Shown: positions 27,169 to 35,207 of the stretch, piece by piece
Layout of the letters: every line of letters starts with the position of its first letter
Position numbering within the stretch: position 1 is the first letter of the stretch
NCBI RefSeq assembly: GCF_002906575.1
Contig: NZ_CP026309.1
Location: 62,001-126,000 of the forward strand
Source: Salinigranum rubrum
GTDB lineage: Archaea; Halobacteriota; Halobacteria; Halobacteriales; Haloferacaceae
Length of the DNA stretch: 64,000 nucleotides
Direction: 5' to 3'
Position numbers and translations under genes: made by a program
Notes under the pieces: model-generated
Database searches by the model: none
Told to the model about the DNA's origin: nothing
Seen by the model: the letters and a program-made list of their open reading frames with translations, nothing else

Positions 27169-27615
27169 GTGACCGAACGCGTTCCCAGCGACCACCCCTC
27201 GGTTACGACCCACCGCGCGAGCCTCGAACGGAGCGGCGGCACCCGCCGGCCCTGTCTCCGCCTCCCCGACGCGACCGAACTCGAGTCGGGCGACCTCGTC
27301 CGGCTCGTCCTCGACGGCGACGAGTTCCACGCCGCCGTCACCGGCGACTCCTCGGGACTGGTCGTCCGGAGCGCCCACGACAACCGGCGGATGGCCCGCG
27401 AACGCGAGGGGGCAAACCGCCTCGTCGAGTGGGCCGACGACGTCGGGAGAGGTCCCGGTGATGCGGTCGAGGTCGACGAGGTCGTCCCCGGTACGCTGTA
27501 CGGCGTTCGCGTTCCGGGTGTCCGCGCGGTCTACTCGGCGACCGAAACGCCGCGCGACTCGCTCAGCTCTATCGCCGAATCCCTCGACGGCCGCGACGAC
27601 GCTCGACGCGACTGA
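27169..27615 (+). CDS. Conserved haloarchaeal protein of unknown function
   Basis: A GTG immediately after the S6e stop opens 148 residues. The sequence TELESGDLVRLVLDGDEFHAAVTGD suggests a small beta-barrel, and GDAVEVDEVVPGTLYGVRVPG follows in the second half. I recall such proteins annotated as DUF7112 beside S6e in other haloarchaea. The zero-base spacing implies co-translation with S6e and perhaps a ribosome-linked role, which is inference only. Confidence 0.75.
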   Translation: MTERVPSDHPSVTTHRASLERSGGTRRPCLRLPDATELESGDLVRLVLDGDEFHAAVTGDSSGLVVRSAHDNRRMAREREGANRLVEWADDVGRGPGDAVEVDEVVPGTLYGVRVPGVRAVYSATETPRDSLSSIAESLDGRDDARRD

Positions 27616-27711
27616 GGCGCCGCTCGCGTCGTCAGCCCGTGTTCTCGTCGCCGCACGCGCTCCTCGCTCCGGTGTGACGGGCTTTTGTATCCGTCGCTCC
27701 TCCCGGGAGGT

Positions 27712-28125
27712 ATGAGCAAACTCGACGAGTTCCTCGCGGGCGAGCGACTCGACGACGTCGCCCTCTTTCTCACCCACGCATTCCTCGACAGCGAGGGGAA
27801 GATAGCCAACTACGGCGAGGACGTCGACGACGGCGTCGTTCTCGTCGTCGACGGCGACAAGGGCCGGAAGCTGTTCGCTTCCGGGACTGGAATGGACGCG
27901 ATGGCGTTCGCCCGGGAGGCGATGGACACCGATGGAGAAATCGCCCGCGACCTCGGCGGCGGCGAGGCACCCGACGGCGGCGACGTCCAGTTCGTCTTCG
28001 CGTTCGCCGAGGCACAGAACGAGGAGGTCGGCGGCCTCTACGCCGAGGGCGACGTCATCCACGCGTACGCGTACTCCTCCGAGGGCACCGCCTTCTCCGA
28101 CCGGTGGGTCGTCGGCGACGAGTGA
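27712..28125 (+). CDS. Conserved haloarchaeal protein of unknown function (DUF5807-like)
   Basis: From ATG 27712 the 137-residue acidic protein reads MSKLDEFLAGERLDDVALFLTHAFLD, then VLVVDGDKGRKLFASGTGMDAMAFAREAM, and FAFAEAQNEEVGGLYAEGDVIHAYAYSS. I recall this as a conserved haloarchaeal family without known function (DUF5807, from memory). The ten residues upstream of this ATG in the same frame are atypical, so the later start is chosen. It may belong to the S6e transcript, 96 bases downstream of the previous gene. Confidence 0.75.
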   Translation: MSKLDEFLAGERLDDVALFLTHAFLDSEGKIANYGEDVDDGVVLVVDGDKGRKLFASGTGMDAMAFAREAMDTDGEIARDLGGGEAPDGGDVQFVFAFAEAQNEEVGGLYAEGDVIHAYAYSSEGTAFSDRWVVGDE

Positions 28126-28459
28126 CGCGCCCGCTGTGAGCGACGGCTCACCGGCAGACGACGGACCCATCGACGACGGATGGCGATCTGTTGATGCCGG
28201 ATGGCGCCTCGTTGACGACGAGTGACCACCGGGCGAGGTGACGACGCCATCGACCGGCGGCGGAACCGTCTGCCGTTCGAACGCCGTCCGTCAGACACGG
28301 ACAGAAAGCTCATTACGGAGGCGGGGAGAGCCACCGATGCCTTCGGGGTCGAAGGCTGTCACACGCCCCCCGTGGTCTTCGGGTCGCCCCCCCGACCCTT
28401 CCTCCGGTTTTCGCGTTCCCGTGAGCGACGTCTCCACCCCTCGGTTCCGCCGTCGCCGC
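28126..28459 (+). other. Intergenic region with a 21-nt imperfect tandem repeat
   Basis: No convincing gene. A 29-codon frame from GTG 28136 to TGA 28225 reads VSDGSPADDGPIDDG followed by WRSVDAG and WRLVDDE; its last part is an imperfect 21-base tandem repeat. It could be a very small acidic peptide or chance. The rest of the region to the DHH gene end is featureless. Confidence 0.3.
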
Positions 28460-29716
28460 TTAGCGCTCGGTGTCGATGCCCTCGTCGCTCTCGTCGCCCG
28501 GTTCGACCTCCGCTGCGACCCGCTCGAACGCCGCGAGGATGACGCGCTTCGTCGTCGCGCCCTCGGTCGTCCAGTGGTGGGCGTAGTCGAGCATGTCGTC
28601 GTAGATGTCGGGCTTACAGCCCGCCGCCTTCGGGTGGCCGCCGCCGTTGACCAGCGCGGCGACCTCGTGGCAGCGTTCGAACCCGTCCGACCCGCGCAGA
28701 GACGCGCTCCCCGCCGGTTTGACGACCACGGACGCGTCCGCGCCCTGTTCGCGGAGCGCGTCGGCGACTTCGTTCTGCGAGCATCTCCCGTAGGTGACGC
28801 CGACGGTCCACTCGCCCACCTGGGTGAACTCCGCGCGGTCGACCGCGCGGTCGATGAGCGCCTCCTTCTCCACCCGCCGGTACTCGACGTACTCGATGAC
28901 GGAGTCGGGGAGGTCCGCGCCGTACGCGCCGACGACGGCGACGTACTCCTCGGACGAACTCCAGTACGCGTAGTCCGCGAGGTCCTTGCTCCGCGGGTCC
29001 TCGTTCAGCCAGAGGTCGTGGTCGCGGGTCACCTCGGCGAGTTCGGTGAACCGCTCGGGGAAGTCGTACGCCAGCGAGCGAAGCGTCACGTCGGTCGTAC
29101 ACTCCTCGTCGGAGTCGCCGACGACGAGGTCGACGCCCGTCTCCCGGACGAACGCCGCGACCTCTTCGTCCCACTGGTGGTGGTCGAACCACCGCACCGC
29201 GCCCGCCCGCGACGCGAGCGATTCGAGCGACGCCGAAACCGTCTCGACGCTGTCGGGACAGAGGTCACAGACGTAGACGTCCGCGTCGGGTTCGAGGTAC
29301 TCGGCGACGCGTTCGAGCGCCTCGCCCAGCGAGTGCGGGCCCGCGGCGACCAGCGCGACGGGCGACTCCTCGCTTTCCTCGTCCTCGTCGTCCGCCTCGT
29401 TCTCTCCCGCGCCGTTCACGGTTACGTCGGCTTCGCCCTCGGGTTCGTCCTCGTCACGGAGCCTGGCGGTCAGTTCCGTCTCGAACGGGGCGACGTCGAG
29501 TGCGGCGTCGCGCACCTTCCGAATGAGGGCCACCGAGCCGAGTCCGTCGGCGTCGCTGTCGGCCACGATGACGGCTTCGGCGCCCTCGCACGCCTCGCGG
29601 ACCCGTTCCTCCGCGTACTCCTCGTCCAGCGAGTCCGGGTAGAAGAAGCCCTTTCCGGGCAGGCGGGACTTCCGTGACAGCGAGAGCGCGTCGTCGTCGA
29701 TGAGGCTGTCGTCCAT
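28460..29716 (-). CDS. DHH family phosphoesterase (RecJ-like)
   Basis: The 418-residue protein has the DHH-family motif I VIVADSDADGLGSVAL near residues 49-64, the DHH motif in RWFDHHQWD near 175, and the DHHA1 motif GGGHPKAAG near 363. These coordinate two metal ions in RecJ-like nucleases and related phosphoesterases. An acidic insert (about 90-118) is typical of haloarchaeal proteins. A role in DNA or RNA end processing is likely, but exonuclease and oligonucleotide phosphodiesterase roles cannot be separated. Confidence 0.9.
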   Translation of the reverse strand: MDDSLIDDDALSLSRKSRLPGKGFFYPDSLDEEYAEERVREACEGAEAVIVADSDADGLGSVALIRKVRDAALDVAPFETELTARLRDEDEPEGEADVTVNGAGENEADDEDEESEESPVALVAAGPHSLGEALERVAEYLEPDADVYVCDLCPDSVETVSASLESLASRAGAVRWFDHHQWDEEVAAFVRETGVDLVVGDSDEECTTDVTLRSLAYDFPERFTELAEVTRDHDLWLNEDPRSKDLADYAYWSSSEEYVAVVGAYGADLPDSVIEYVEYRRVEKEALIDRAVDRAEFTQVGEWTVGVTYGRCSQNEVADALREQGADASVVVKPAGSASLRGSDGFERCHEVAALVNGGGHPKAAGCKPDIYDDMLDYAHHWTTEGATTKRVILAAFERVAAEVEPGDESDEGIDTER

Positions 29717-29773
29717 ACCGCGTTCTGTCGTCGGTTCGGGAAAAGGGTGCCCTTCCGTTCCCGACCTCGGCCC

Positions 29774-30211
29774 TCAGAGCGTCTCGTCCGCCGCGAGCTG
29801 TCGCACCGTGAGCACCGGCATCGGACACGTCCGGACGATGCGCTCGGCGACGCTTCCGAGGAGGAACCGGTTCTCGCCGTGTCGTCCCCGGGTGCCCATC
29901 GCGACGAGGTCGGCGTCGTGGGCCTCGGCGTACTCGCGGATTTCGGTCGCCGGTCTCCCGACTCTGACCGACGTCGTCACGTCGAGGTCCGTCGACGCCA
30001 CGACGTCGGTCAGGGCCTCCTCGGCCTGGTCCTTCAGCGCCCGTTCCATCTCGTCTTGGAGGCGTTCGGGCGACGACTCGATCTCGTCGGTGTCGACGAT
30101 GGAGATGGTGTGGACTTCCGCCTCGAAGCGCCGGGCGAGGTCGAGTGCCACGTCGACGGCTCGCTGGACGCTCTCGGAACCGTCGGTGGCGATGACGATG
30201 GTCTCGAACAT
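29774..30211 (-). CDS. UspA-type universal stress protein
   Basis: The 145-residue protein starts MFETIVIATDGSESVQRAV and contains the ATP-binding signature GTRGRHGENRFLLGSVAERIV of the UspA family. It is soluble and probably dimeric. Such proteins are linked to stress survival; haloarchaea carry dozens. It is a single gene between the DHH phosphoesterase and the regulator genes, transcribed on its own. Confidence 0.92.
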   Translation of the reverse strand: MFETIVIATDGSESVQRAVDVALDLARRFEAEVHTISIVDTDEIESSPERLQDEMERALKDQAEEALTDVVASTDLDVTTSVRVGRPATEIREYAEAHDADLVAMGTRGRHGENRFLLGSVAERIVRTCPMPVLTVRQLAADETL

Positions 30212-30296
30212 CCTTGTCCGGGGGTTCCGCTGGCGACGACATAAATCCCGCGTGGACCCGTCCGCCCCCGAGTCCGATGCGTCCCCAGGGCGAGAA

Positions 30297-31097
30297 TCAG
30301 TCGAGAAACGCTCGCGTCTCGGGACTGAGTCGGACGAAGACCGCCCGCCCGTCGTACTCGCGGGTGAGTACGCCGGCCGCGACTAACCGGTCGACGTGGC
30401 TGCTCACGGTGCTCGTCGCGAGCCCGAGTTCCGAGCCGAGGTCGGTCGTTCCCACCGGCTGGAGTCGTTCGACCGCCCGGACGACGCGCTCCGTCGACTG
30501 GGTCGCGAGCGCGGCCGCCGGTGCGGTCGCCCTGTCGTCGACGGGTGTCGGGTACACCCGGTGGTGACCCAGTACCGACCGCGATTCGACGAGACCGGCC
30601 CGGTCGAGAATCCGCACGTGGTACCGGAGCGTGGACCGGTCGACGCCGCTCGCCCGGACGAGGTCAGCGATGCTCCTGCCCGGGACCTCCACCACGTGCC
30701 GGTAGACGTGCGCCCGCACCTCGTTGTCGAGCGCATCCCCGTTCGCGCGCCGTTCGTACCCGACGACGAACGCGATTCCGGGGGCACGCCGGGGGAGGTC
30801 GAGGTGGCTCACTAGCCGCTGGCCGTCGTCGAGTGCCGACGGGACCTCCTCGGCCACTTCGTCGAGGCCGACCGAGTCGAGGCCCGTCACGGCCACGGCG
30901 ACGCATCCGTCCTCGTCCGTGGGTTCGAGCGCGCTTTCCCCCGTCGGCGCCGCGGACGCTGCGGACGCCGGCATCGCCGTCAGGACGACGACGAGAAACA
31001 CCAGCGCGGCGAACCCCACGGTCCGACCCGCTCCGTGGGTGAACGCCGCGCTGTCGGAACGCACAGCCGAAGCCAGTTTCTCGGTCTGAACGAGCAT
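30297..31097 (-). CDS. Regulator with N-terminal signal/anchor helix and two winged-helix domains
   Basis: The 266-residue protein has a hydrophobic stretch (about 27-48, VGFAALVFLVVVLTAMPASA), a middle domain, and C-terminal winged-helix modules: VPGRSIADLVRASGVDRSTLRYHVRILDRAGLVE near 137-170 and QPVGTTDLGSELGLATSTVSSHVDRLVAAGVL near 213-245. Haloarchaea have a family of membrane-linked regulators like this. With only one hydrophobic helix ending in an AxA-like site, the predicted topology would put the DNA-binding part outside, so either the helix is an N-out anchor or the start is wrong. Confidence 0.7.
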   Translation of the reverse strand: MLVQTEKLASAVRSDSAAFTHGAGRTVGFAALVFLVVVLTAMPASAASAAPTGESALEPTDEDGCVAVAVTGLDSVGLDEVAEEVPSALDDGQRLVSHLDLPRRAPGIAFVVGYERRANGDALDNEVRAHVYRHVVEVPGRSIADLVRASGVDRSTLRYHVRILDRAGLVESRSVLGHHRVYPTPVDDRATAPAAALATQSTERVVRAVERLQPVGTTDLGSELGLATSTVSSHVDRLVAAGVLTREYDGRAVFVRLSPETRAFLD

Positions 31098-31128
31098 CGT
31101 CGTCTCCCACGTGTATACCAGGGGTACA

Positions 31129-31149
31129 AGAACGTTCTAGAAGTGTTCT
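31129..31149. promoter_or_regulatory. Tandem AGAA-TTCT boxes upstream of the winged-helix regulator
   Basis: AGAACGTTCT (31129-31138, perfect palindrome) is followed at once by AGAAGTGTTCT (31139-31149), giving two adjacent half-helical-turn repeats about 32-52 bases before the regulator start. This is a candidate operator for autoregulation. Confidence 0.4.
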
Positions 31150-31299
31150 GACGGAGCGAACCGGCCGGTAGGAGGTGTGTAACCACGGAGCACGACCCCC
31201 GTACCGGTTCTCACCCGCTGGGGAAGTCACCGCCTACTTATGCCCGATGTCCACGTTCTCCGAACTGTACCGGCTTCAGACCGTTCACCGCTCCCAACC

Positions 31300-31553
31300 A
31301 TGTCCGAACTCCCACTCCGCCGCGACGCCGACCAGTCGTCGACCGACAGCGACGTCCTCACCCCACCGACTACTCGGCGCGCGGCGCGTCGCTCTTCGAC
31401 GACGGCGCCGAGTACGCGGCCGTCGTCGTCCCCGCCGCCGACCGTCCGGACGAGTGCACCATCTTCCCGCTCGGCGTAAGCGAGGCGGAACTCGTCACGA
31501 CGTGGATTTCGGCCGGGGAAGGCTCGTTCGTCGCGCTCGACGAGATGCGGTGA
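31300..31553 (+). CDS. DUF7511-like small protein (one-base frameshift at 31361-31364)
   Basis: The ATG at 31300 begins MSELPLRRDADQSSTDSDVLT. The downstream sequence in another frame reads TDYSARG, then VPAADRPDECTIFPLGVSEAELVTTWISAGEGSFVALDEMR and TGA. The latter is the conserved core of a small haloarchaeal family (DUF7511, from memory). Adding one C to the CCCC run at 31361-31364 joins both into an 84-residue protein. No function is known. This is one of five breaks in C runs in the window. Confidence 0.6.
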
Positions 31554-32113
31554 GTCGAGTCACGCTCCGTTCTCGTTTGTATCGGTTCTCGGTTTCTCGC
31601 TTCTCGCGTTATTCGGTGGCCGGAAACCCGTGTCGGCGTGTCGCTCGAACGAGACAGCGACCGGTTGCGTGAGGCGGAACAGCGACCACGCAGGACACGG
31701 GGGCGGTGAGACCGGAGCCTCGCACCCCATCCCGTCCGACCGGGACGGAGCACGGCCGGGACCCTCGCACGCCGCCCGCTCGCTTCCATCGCCGGCGCTG
31801 CGCGTCGGCTTTCAGCGGAACCGAAGGGTCCGCCCGGTTCACTCGCCTCCGCGCGTCGACCACGAGGGCGGGGCGGTGGCGCGTGACGTCACGCGGTCCC
31901 TCCGCGTGACTCACGTGCGAGGGACGAGCGACGGAGCGAGCGGACGCGAGCGAGAGAGCGAATCGGCTGGGGTGGCTGTGGCTTCACCGCCCTGGCGACC
32001 GCGCGTCACCCGTTGCTCACAGGCCTCTCGACGATGTGCTCACAGGCCTCTTGACGATGTGCTCGCACGACTCCTGACGACGTGCTCACGACCGACGCGC
32101 GGTACGCGCTTTC
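31554..32113 (+). other. Intergenic region without a supportable gene
   Basis: About 560 bases separate the DUF7511-like gene from the 3' end of the RNase HII gene. Open frames here have arginine-rich, shadow-like composition. The only structure I see is a short tandem repeat at its right end (separate entry). Confidence 0.5.
32014..32093 (+). repeat. 23-bp tandem repeat, about 3.5 copies
   Basis: Copies begin at 32014, 32037, 32060 and 32083 (partial), each starting TGCTC. The first two differ at one base; the third has diverged at several. The unit is not a multiple of three and lies just after the RNase HII stop, so it is a non-coding minisatellite. Confidence 0.8.
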
Positions 32114-32764
32114 TCAGAAGTCATCCAGTGCGGACTGCTCGGCCGCGCGCAACACGTCGTCGCACGTCTTCCACGACGCCCGCGCACACGCCGGAAGCCG
32201 TCCGTGCTCGCGGACGTACTCCCGCAGGAAGGTCCGCGTCGTCGGGTCGCTCGGGTAGCCGCTCCCGACGTCGCCGTACTCGGCTCTCAACTCCTCGACC
32301 CGCCTGTCCCGTTCGACCTTCGCGACGATGCTCGCCGCCGCGACAATCGGGTAGGTCCCGTCCGCACCGTGTTCGGCGCGGACGTCGACGCTCACGCCGC
32401 GTTCGTCCGCTCCCCCGGCGACGCGACGCGCGAAGCGCGACTCGCTCACGTCGCCCGCGTCGGCGTACACCGGGTCGCCGTCGCGTGCCACCGCCGCGAC
32501 GGCCTCGACGTGGGCCGCGACGGTCAGCCCGTTCATGTCCGTCTCCGGCGCGTCGATGCGGGCGGTGGAGACGACGCCGACTCCGACCGCGTCGGTGGCG
32601 GCTCGAATCTCGGCGGCGAGTTCCGCTCTCCTCTCCGGCGTGAGCCGCTTCGAGTCGTCGACCGCCGCGGGGAGGTCGTCGGGGTCGACACGGACCGCCG
32701 CGGCGACCATCGGTCCCAACACCGGCCCCTTCCCGGCCTCGTCGCTCCCGACGTGGGTTGGCAT
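32114..32764 (-). CDS. rnhB: Ribonuclease HII
   Basis: The 216-residue protein starts MPTHVGSDEAGKGPVLGPMVAAAV, with the catalytic Asp/Glu pair of RNase HII (usual form IDEAGRGP; here SDEAGKGP). DDSKRLTPERR, AASIVAKVERDR and YGDVGSGYPSDP follow in family order. It cleaves the RNA strand of RNA-DNA hybrids, removing primers and misincorporated ribonucleotides. It is convergent with nothing close and precedes the Pus10 gene on the same strand. Confidence 0.95.
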   Translation of the reverse strand: MPTHVGSDEAGKGPVLGPMVAAAVRVDPDDLPAAVDDSKRLTPERRAELAAEIRAATDAVGVGVVSTARIDAPETDMNGLTVAAHVEAVAAVARDGDPVYADAGDVSESRFARRVAGGADERGVSVDVRAEHGADGTYPIVAAASIVAKVERDRRVEELRAEYGDVGSGYPSDPTTRTFLREYVREHGRLPACARASWKTCDDVLRAAEQSALDDF

Positions 32765-32831
32765 GCGCGGTGATTCGCGCGCCTCGAAAAACCGTTGTCG
32801 GTACTGCCGGGCTATCGGGGTCGGTTTCCGC

Positions 32832-34172
32832 CTACTCGTCCGTCTCGGCGACGGCTTCGGGTTCGGCCTCGTCCGCGTCCGTCCTCCGCTCGTCCCTGAA
32901 GTACGCCTCGTCCTCGAACGCCTCGCTCTCGCCGTAGACGCCGACGACGTCGAGCGCCGTCACCTCCGCGCCGACGCCGAGGAGGCCGGCCAGACTCGGC
33001 TCCGTCCGGCCGTCGTCGCCCGAGACGAGTTCCTTGATGTACAGTCCCCCCTGCCCGTGGAACTCGACGGTCGCGTGCGTCTCGTCCTCCCACTCGCCGG
33101 CGGCCTCGTACACCTCCCGGGTCCGGGTGAGGTTCGCCCGCCGGTGGTCGACGCGCTGTGGCGTGTACTGCTCGATGATCGCGCCTTCGAGGTCCGAGAG
33201 CGCCGCTCTCAGCGCGTCTTGGGAGATAGAAGAATCGAACTCGACCTCCGCGCGGTAGCGCTTCGAGGCGTCCAGTTCCTTCACCCGCTCGACCATCTCG
33301 TACGTCGCCAGCCGTAGCCCCTCGACCTCCACTCGACCCTCGGCGTGGTCGTTCACCACGCGTTCGAGGGGCTCGACGTTCACCGTCCGCCGCTTCGGCT
33401 CGCGCACCTCGACGACGAACGGGCGGCCCGTCCCGAGCATCCGCGCGTCGACGTCCTCGCGCCCGGCACCGTGGAACGTCGCCTCGCTCCCCTCCATCGC
33501 CTCCCGAATCGGCGGCGCGACGAGTCCCTCGACGCTCGCCTGGTACAGATAGCCTGTGCCGTCACACTGTGGACACTCCCGGCTCTCGCCGAGGACGCCC
33601 CGGCCGTCACACCGGCCGCAGGGCCACTCGGTCTGGGGGATGTCCCGTTCGAGCTTCCGGTAGCGCCCGTAGACGAACGCCGAGTTGACCGTCGCCTCTA
33701 CTCGACCCTCTTCGATGTCGAGGAGGAACTGGACGTCGGGCCGACCGAACTCGACCTCGGTCTCGGTGAGCCGTCCGACCCGCTTGCCGACCTCGCGGTT
33801 GAACTCGGACTTGAAGAGTTCGCCGGCGTCGGCGGCGAGGCCGGCTTCCTCCCTGAGAAGTAGCTCGTTCTCCTCGACGAGCGGTGGGGTGCGCGTCCCG
33901 ACCTGATACGTCTCGAACTCGACGCCCTCCACGGCGTTCACAGCGCGCTCGGCCCACGCGTCGAACCGCGCGCACTCGCCCTCGCAGACCCAACACTCCT
34001 CGGTAACGGGCTCGAACGGCTCGTCGTCCGCGAGGGCGGCGGCGACACGGAGCGACCGCCCGCGCTCGGCGTTCGTCAGCCCGAAGCTCCGGTCGGCGAA
34101 GACCCGGCCGAGACAGGCGTCACAGACCGGCCCCGCCCCGTCGAGCGCCCGGGCGTCGTCGAGAACACTCAT
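32832..34172 (-). CDS. pus10: tRNA pseudouridine synthase Pus10
   Basis: The ATG at 34172 (MSVLDDARALDG) gives 446 residues. A zinc-binding N-terminal part has CDAC near residue 17 and CWVCEGEC near 60, and a second CxxC pair appears in the middle (CGRCDG, CPQCDG). The catalytic domain has GAGREDVDARMLGTGRPFVVEV, with the catalytic Asp of the family. Archaeal Pus10 makes pseudouridine 54 and 55 in tRNA. A longer frame upstream is unsupported. The acidic C-terminal tail is a haloarchaeal feature. Confidence 0.93.
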   Translation of the reverse strand: MSVLDDARALDGAGPVCDACLGRVFADRSFGLTNAERGRSLRVAAALADDEPFEPVTEECWVCEGECARFDAWAERAVNAVEGVEFETYQVGTRTPPLVEENELLLREEAGLAADAGELFKSEFNREVGKRVGRLTETEVEFGRPDVQFLLDIEEGRVEATVNSAFVYGRYRKLERDIPQTEWPCGRCDGRGVLGESRECPQCDGTGYLYQASVEGLVAPPIREAMEGSEATFHGAGREDVDARMLGTGRPFVVEVREPKRRTVNVEPLERVVNDHAEGRVEVEGLRLATYEMVERVKELDASKRYRAEVEFDSSISQDALRAALSDLEGAIIEQYTPQRVDHRRANLTRTREVYEAAGEWEDETHATVEFHGQGGLYIKELVSGDDGRTEPSLAGLLGVGAEVTALDVVGVYGESEAFEDEAYFRDERRTDADEAEPEAVAETDE

Positions 34173-34259
34173 ACCCGAAGGTGTGTGGGGGGAAGTAACT
34201 GTCTTGCGTTGCCTGTCTCGGCGTCTCACACCCCAGCACGTCCGTCGCCCGTCTCGACG

Positions 34260-34829
34260 TCACACGACGCCGACCCGCACCAGCGCCCACCACGCCGCGA
34301 CGCCGACGCCGACCCCCACGAGGACGAGAAGCAGCGTCAACAGCGCGGTGACGACGACGACGTACCGACGGTCCAGGCTCGCTCCCTCTGGCTCGTCGAG
34401 TCGCGTCGCTGCGAGCCGAACGTTCCGCGTGTTCGCCTTCCACACCGCGTCGAAGACGTCGCCCACGAGGGGCAGTGACCCGAACACCGCGTCGACGACG
34501 AGCACGAGGAGCATCCGCGCGAGCGTCGCCCGCGGGACGCCGAGCGCGGCCGCCCGGGCGACGATGTACGCCGACGCGGCGCTCGTGGGGACGTCGCCGA
34601 CGCCCGGAACCAACCCGACGAGCGGGTCGAGACCGATTCGGTAGCTCGTCCCGGGAACGCGGAACAGGTCGTCGAGGTAGTAGCTCAACCGTCCGAGCGC
34701 GAGTAGCTCCGCTCGCTCGTCGTCGTCCGCGCCCTCGACTTCGACTCCGGTGCCGACGCCGACGTCCGCGTCCGTCCCGCCGCCGGTATCGACCGCGGCG
34801 TTCGGCGCCGCACCGTCCCTTCGGCTCAC
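34260..34829 (-). CDS. DUF4112 membrane protein
   Basis: The 189-residue protein has a hydrophilic acidic N-terminus and the DUF4112 core: LDDLFRVPGTSYRIGLDPLVGLVPGVGDV near residues 53-81 and GSLPLVGDVFDAVWKAN near 118-134, then a C-terminal helix. Function is unknown. The start is GTG at 34829 overlapping the stop of the upstream 92-residue gene (GTGA), so the two form a coupled pair. Confidence 0.85.
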   Translation of the reverse strand: MSRRDGAAPNAAVDTGGGTDADVGVGTGVEVEGADDDERAELLALGRLSYYLDDLFRVPGTSYRIGLDPLVGLVPGVGDVPTSAASAYIVARAAALGVPRATLARMLLVLVVDAVFGSLPLVGDVFDAVWKANTRNVRLAATRLDEPEGASLDRRYVVVVTALLTLLLVLVGVGVGVAAWWALVRVGVV

Positions 34830-35104
34830 CGCTCCGGCTCACCGCCGAGGAGTTCGACCGCTTCGATGCCGACCGCCGCCGCGAGGCTCGCGTCGAGGGC
34901 CGCCGCGTCCGTCTCGCAGGTGACGGTCGACCGCGCGTGGACGCGGAGGTCGTTGAGTCCCGGGCGTACCCCGGTGACGTCGAACGCCTCGACGCGCTCG
35001 ACGGTCTCGACCCGGGCGAGTCGCTCGCGCGCCTCCTCGCGGAGGTCCTTCCGACCGCCGCGCGGGACCCGTAGCGTCAGCCGGGCGTCGACGGGTTCGG
35101 ACAT
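34826..35104 (-). CDS. Small conserved haloarchaeal protein
   Basis: From ATG 35104 the protein has 92 residues (MSEPVDARLTLRVPRGGRKDLREEAR...). It alternates a beta strand, helix, beta strand and helix, like a ferredoxin-type fold, with FDVTGVRPGLNDLRVHARSTVTC in the middle. I do not recognise a named function. Its stop overlaps the DUF4112 start, which implies co-translation. The upstream extension of the frame (about 42 residues) overlaps the promoter zone of the divergent AstE-like gene and is rejected. Confidence 0.65.
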   Translation of the reverse strand: MSEPVDARLTLRVPRGGRKDLREEARERLARVETVERVEAFDVTGVRPGLNDLRVHARSTVTCETDAAALDASLAAAVGIEAVELLGGEPER

Positions 35105-35207
35105 CGCCTCTCGGGTTGCCCTCGTCTCCCACGGGCAAAAAGACTCGCTGCGGTCGGCCGCGCGACCCCGGTAACTAACTACAACCGCCGCGCCGAGTCG
35201 AACGCCC

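Noticed and set aside
31554-32013. Small genes in the gap before RNase HII
   Set aside because: All open frames are Arg- or Ser-rich with no conserved motif and no promoter.
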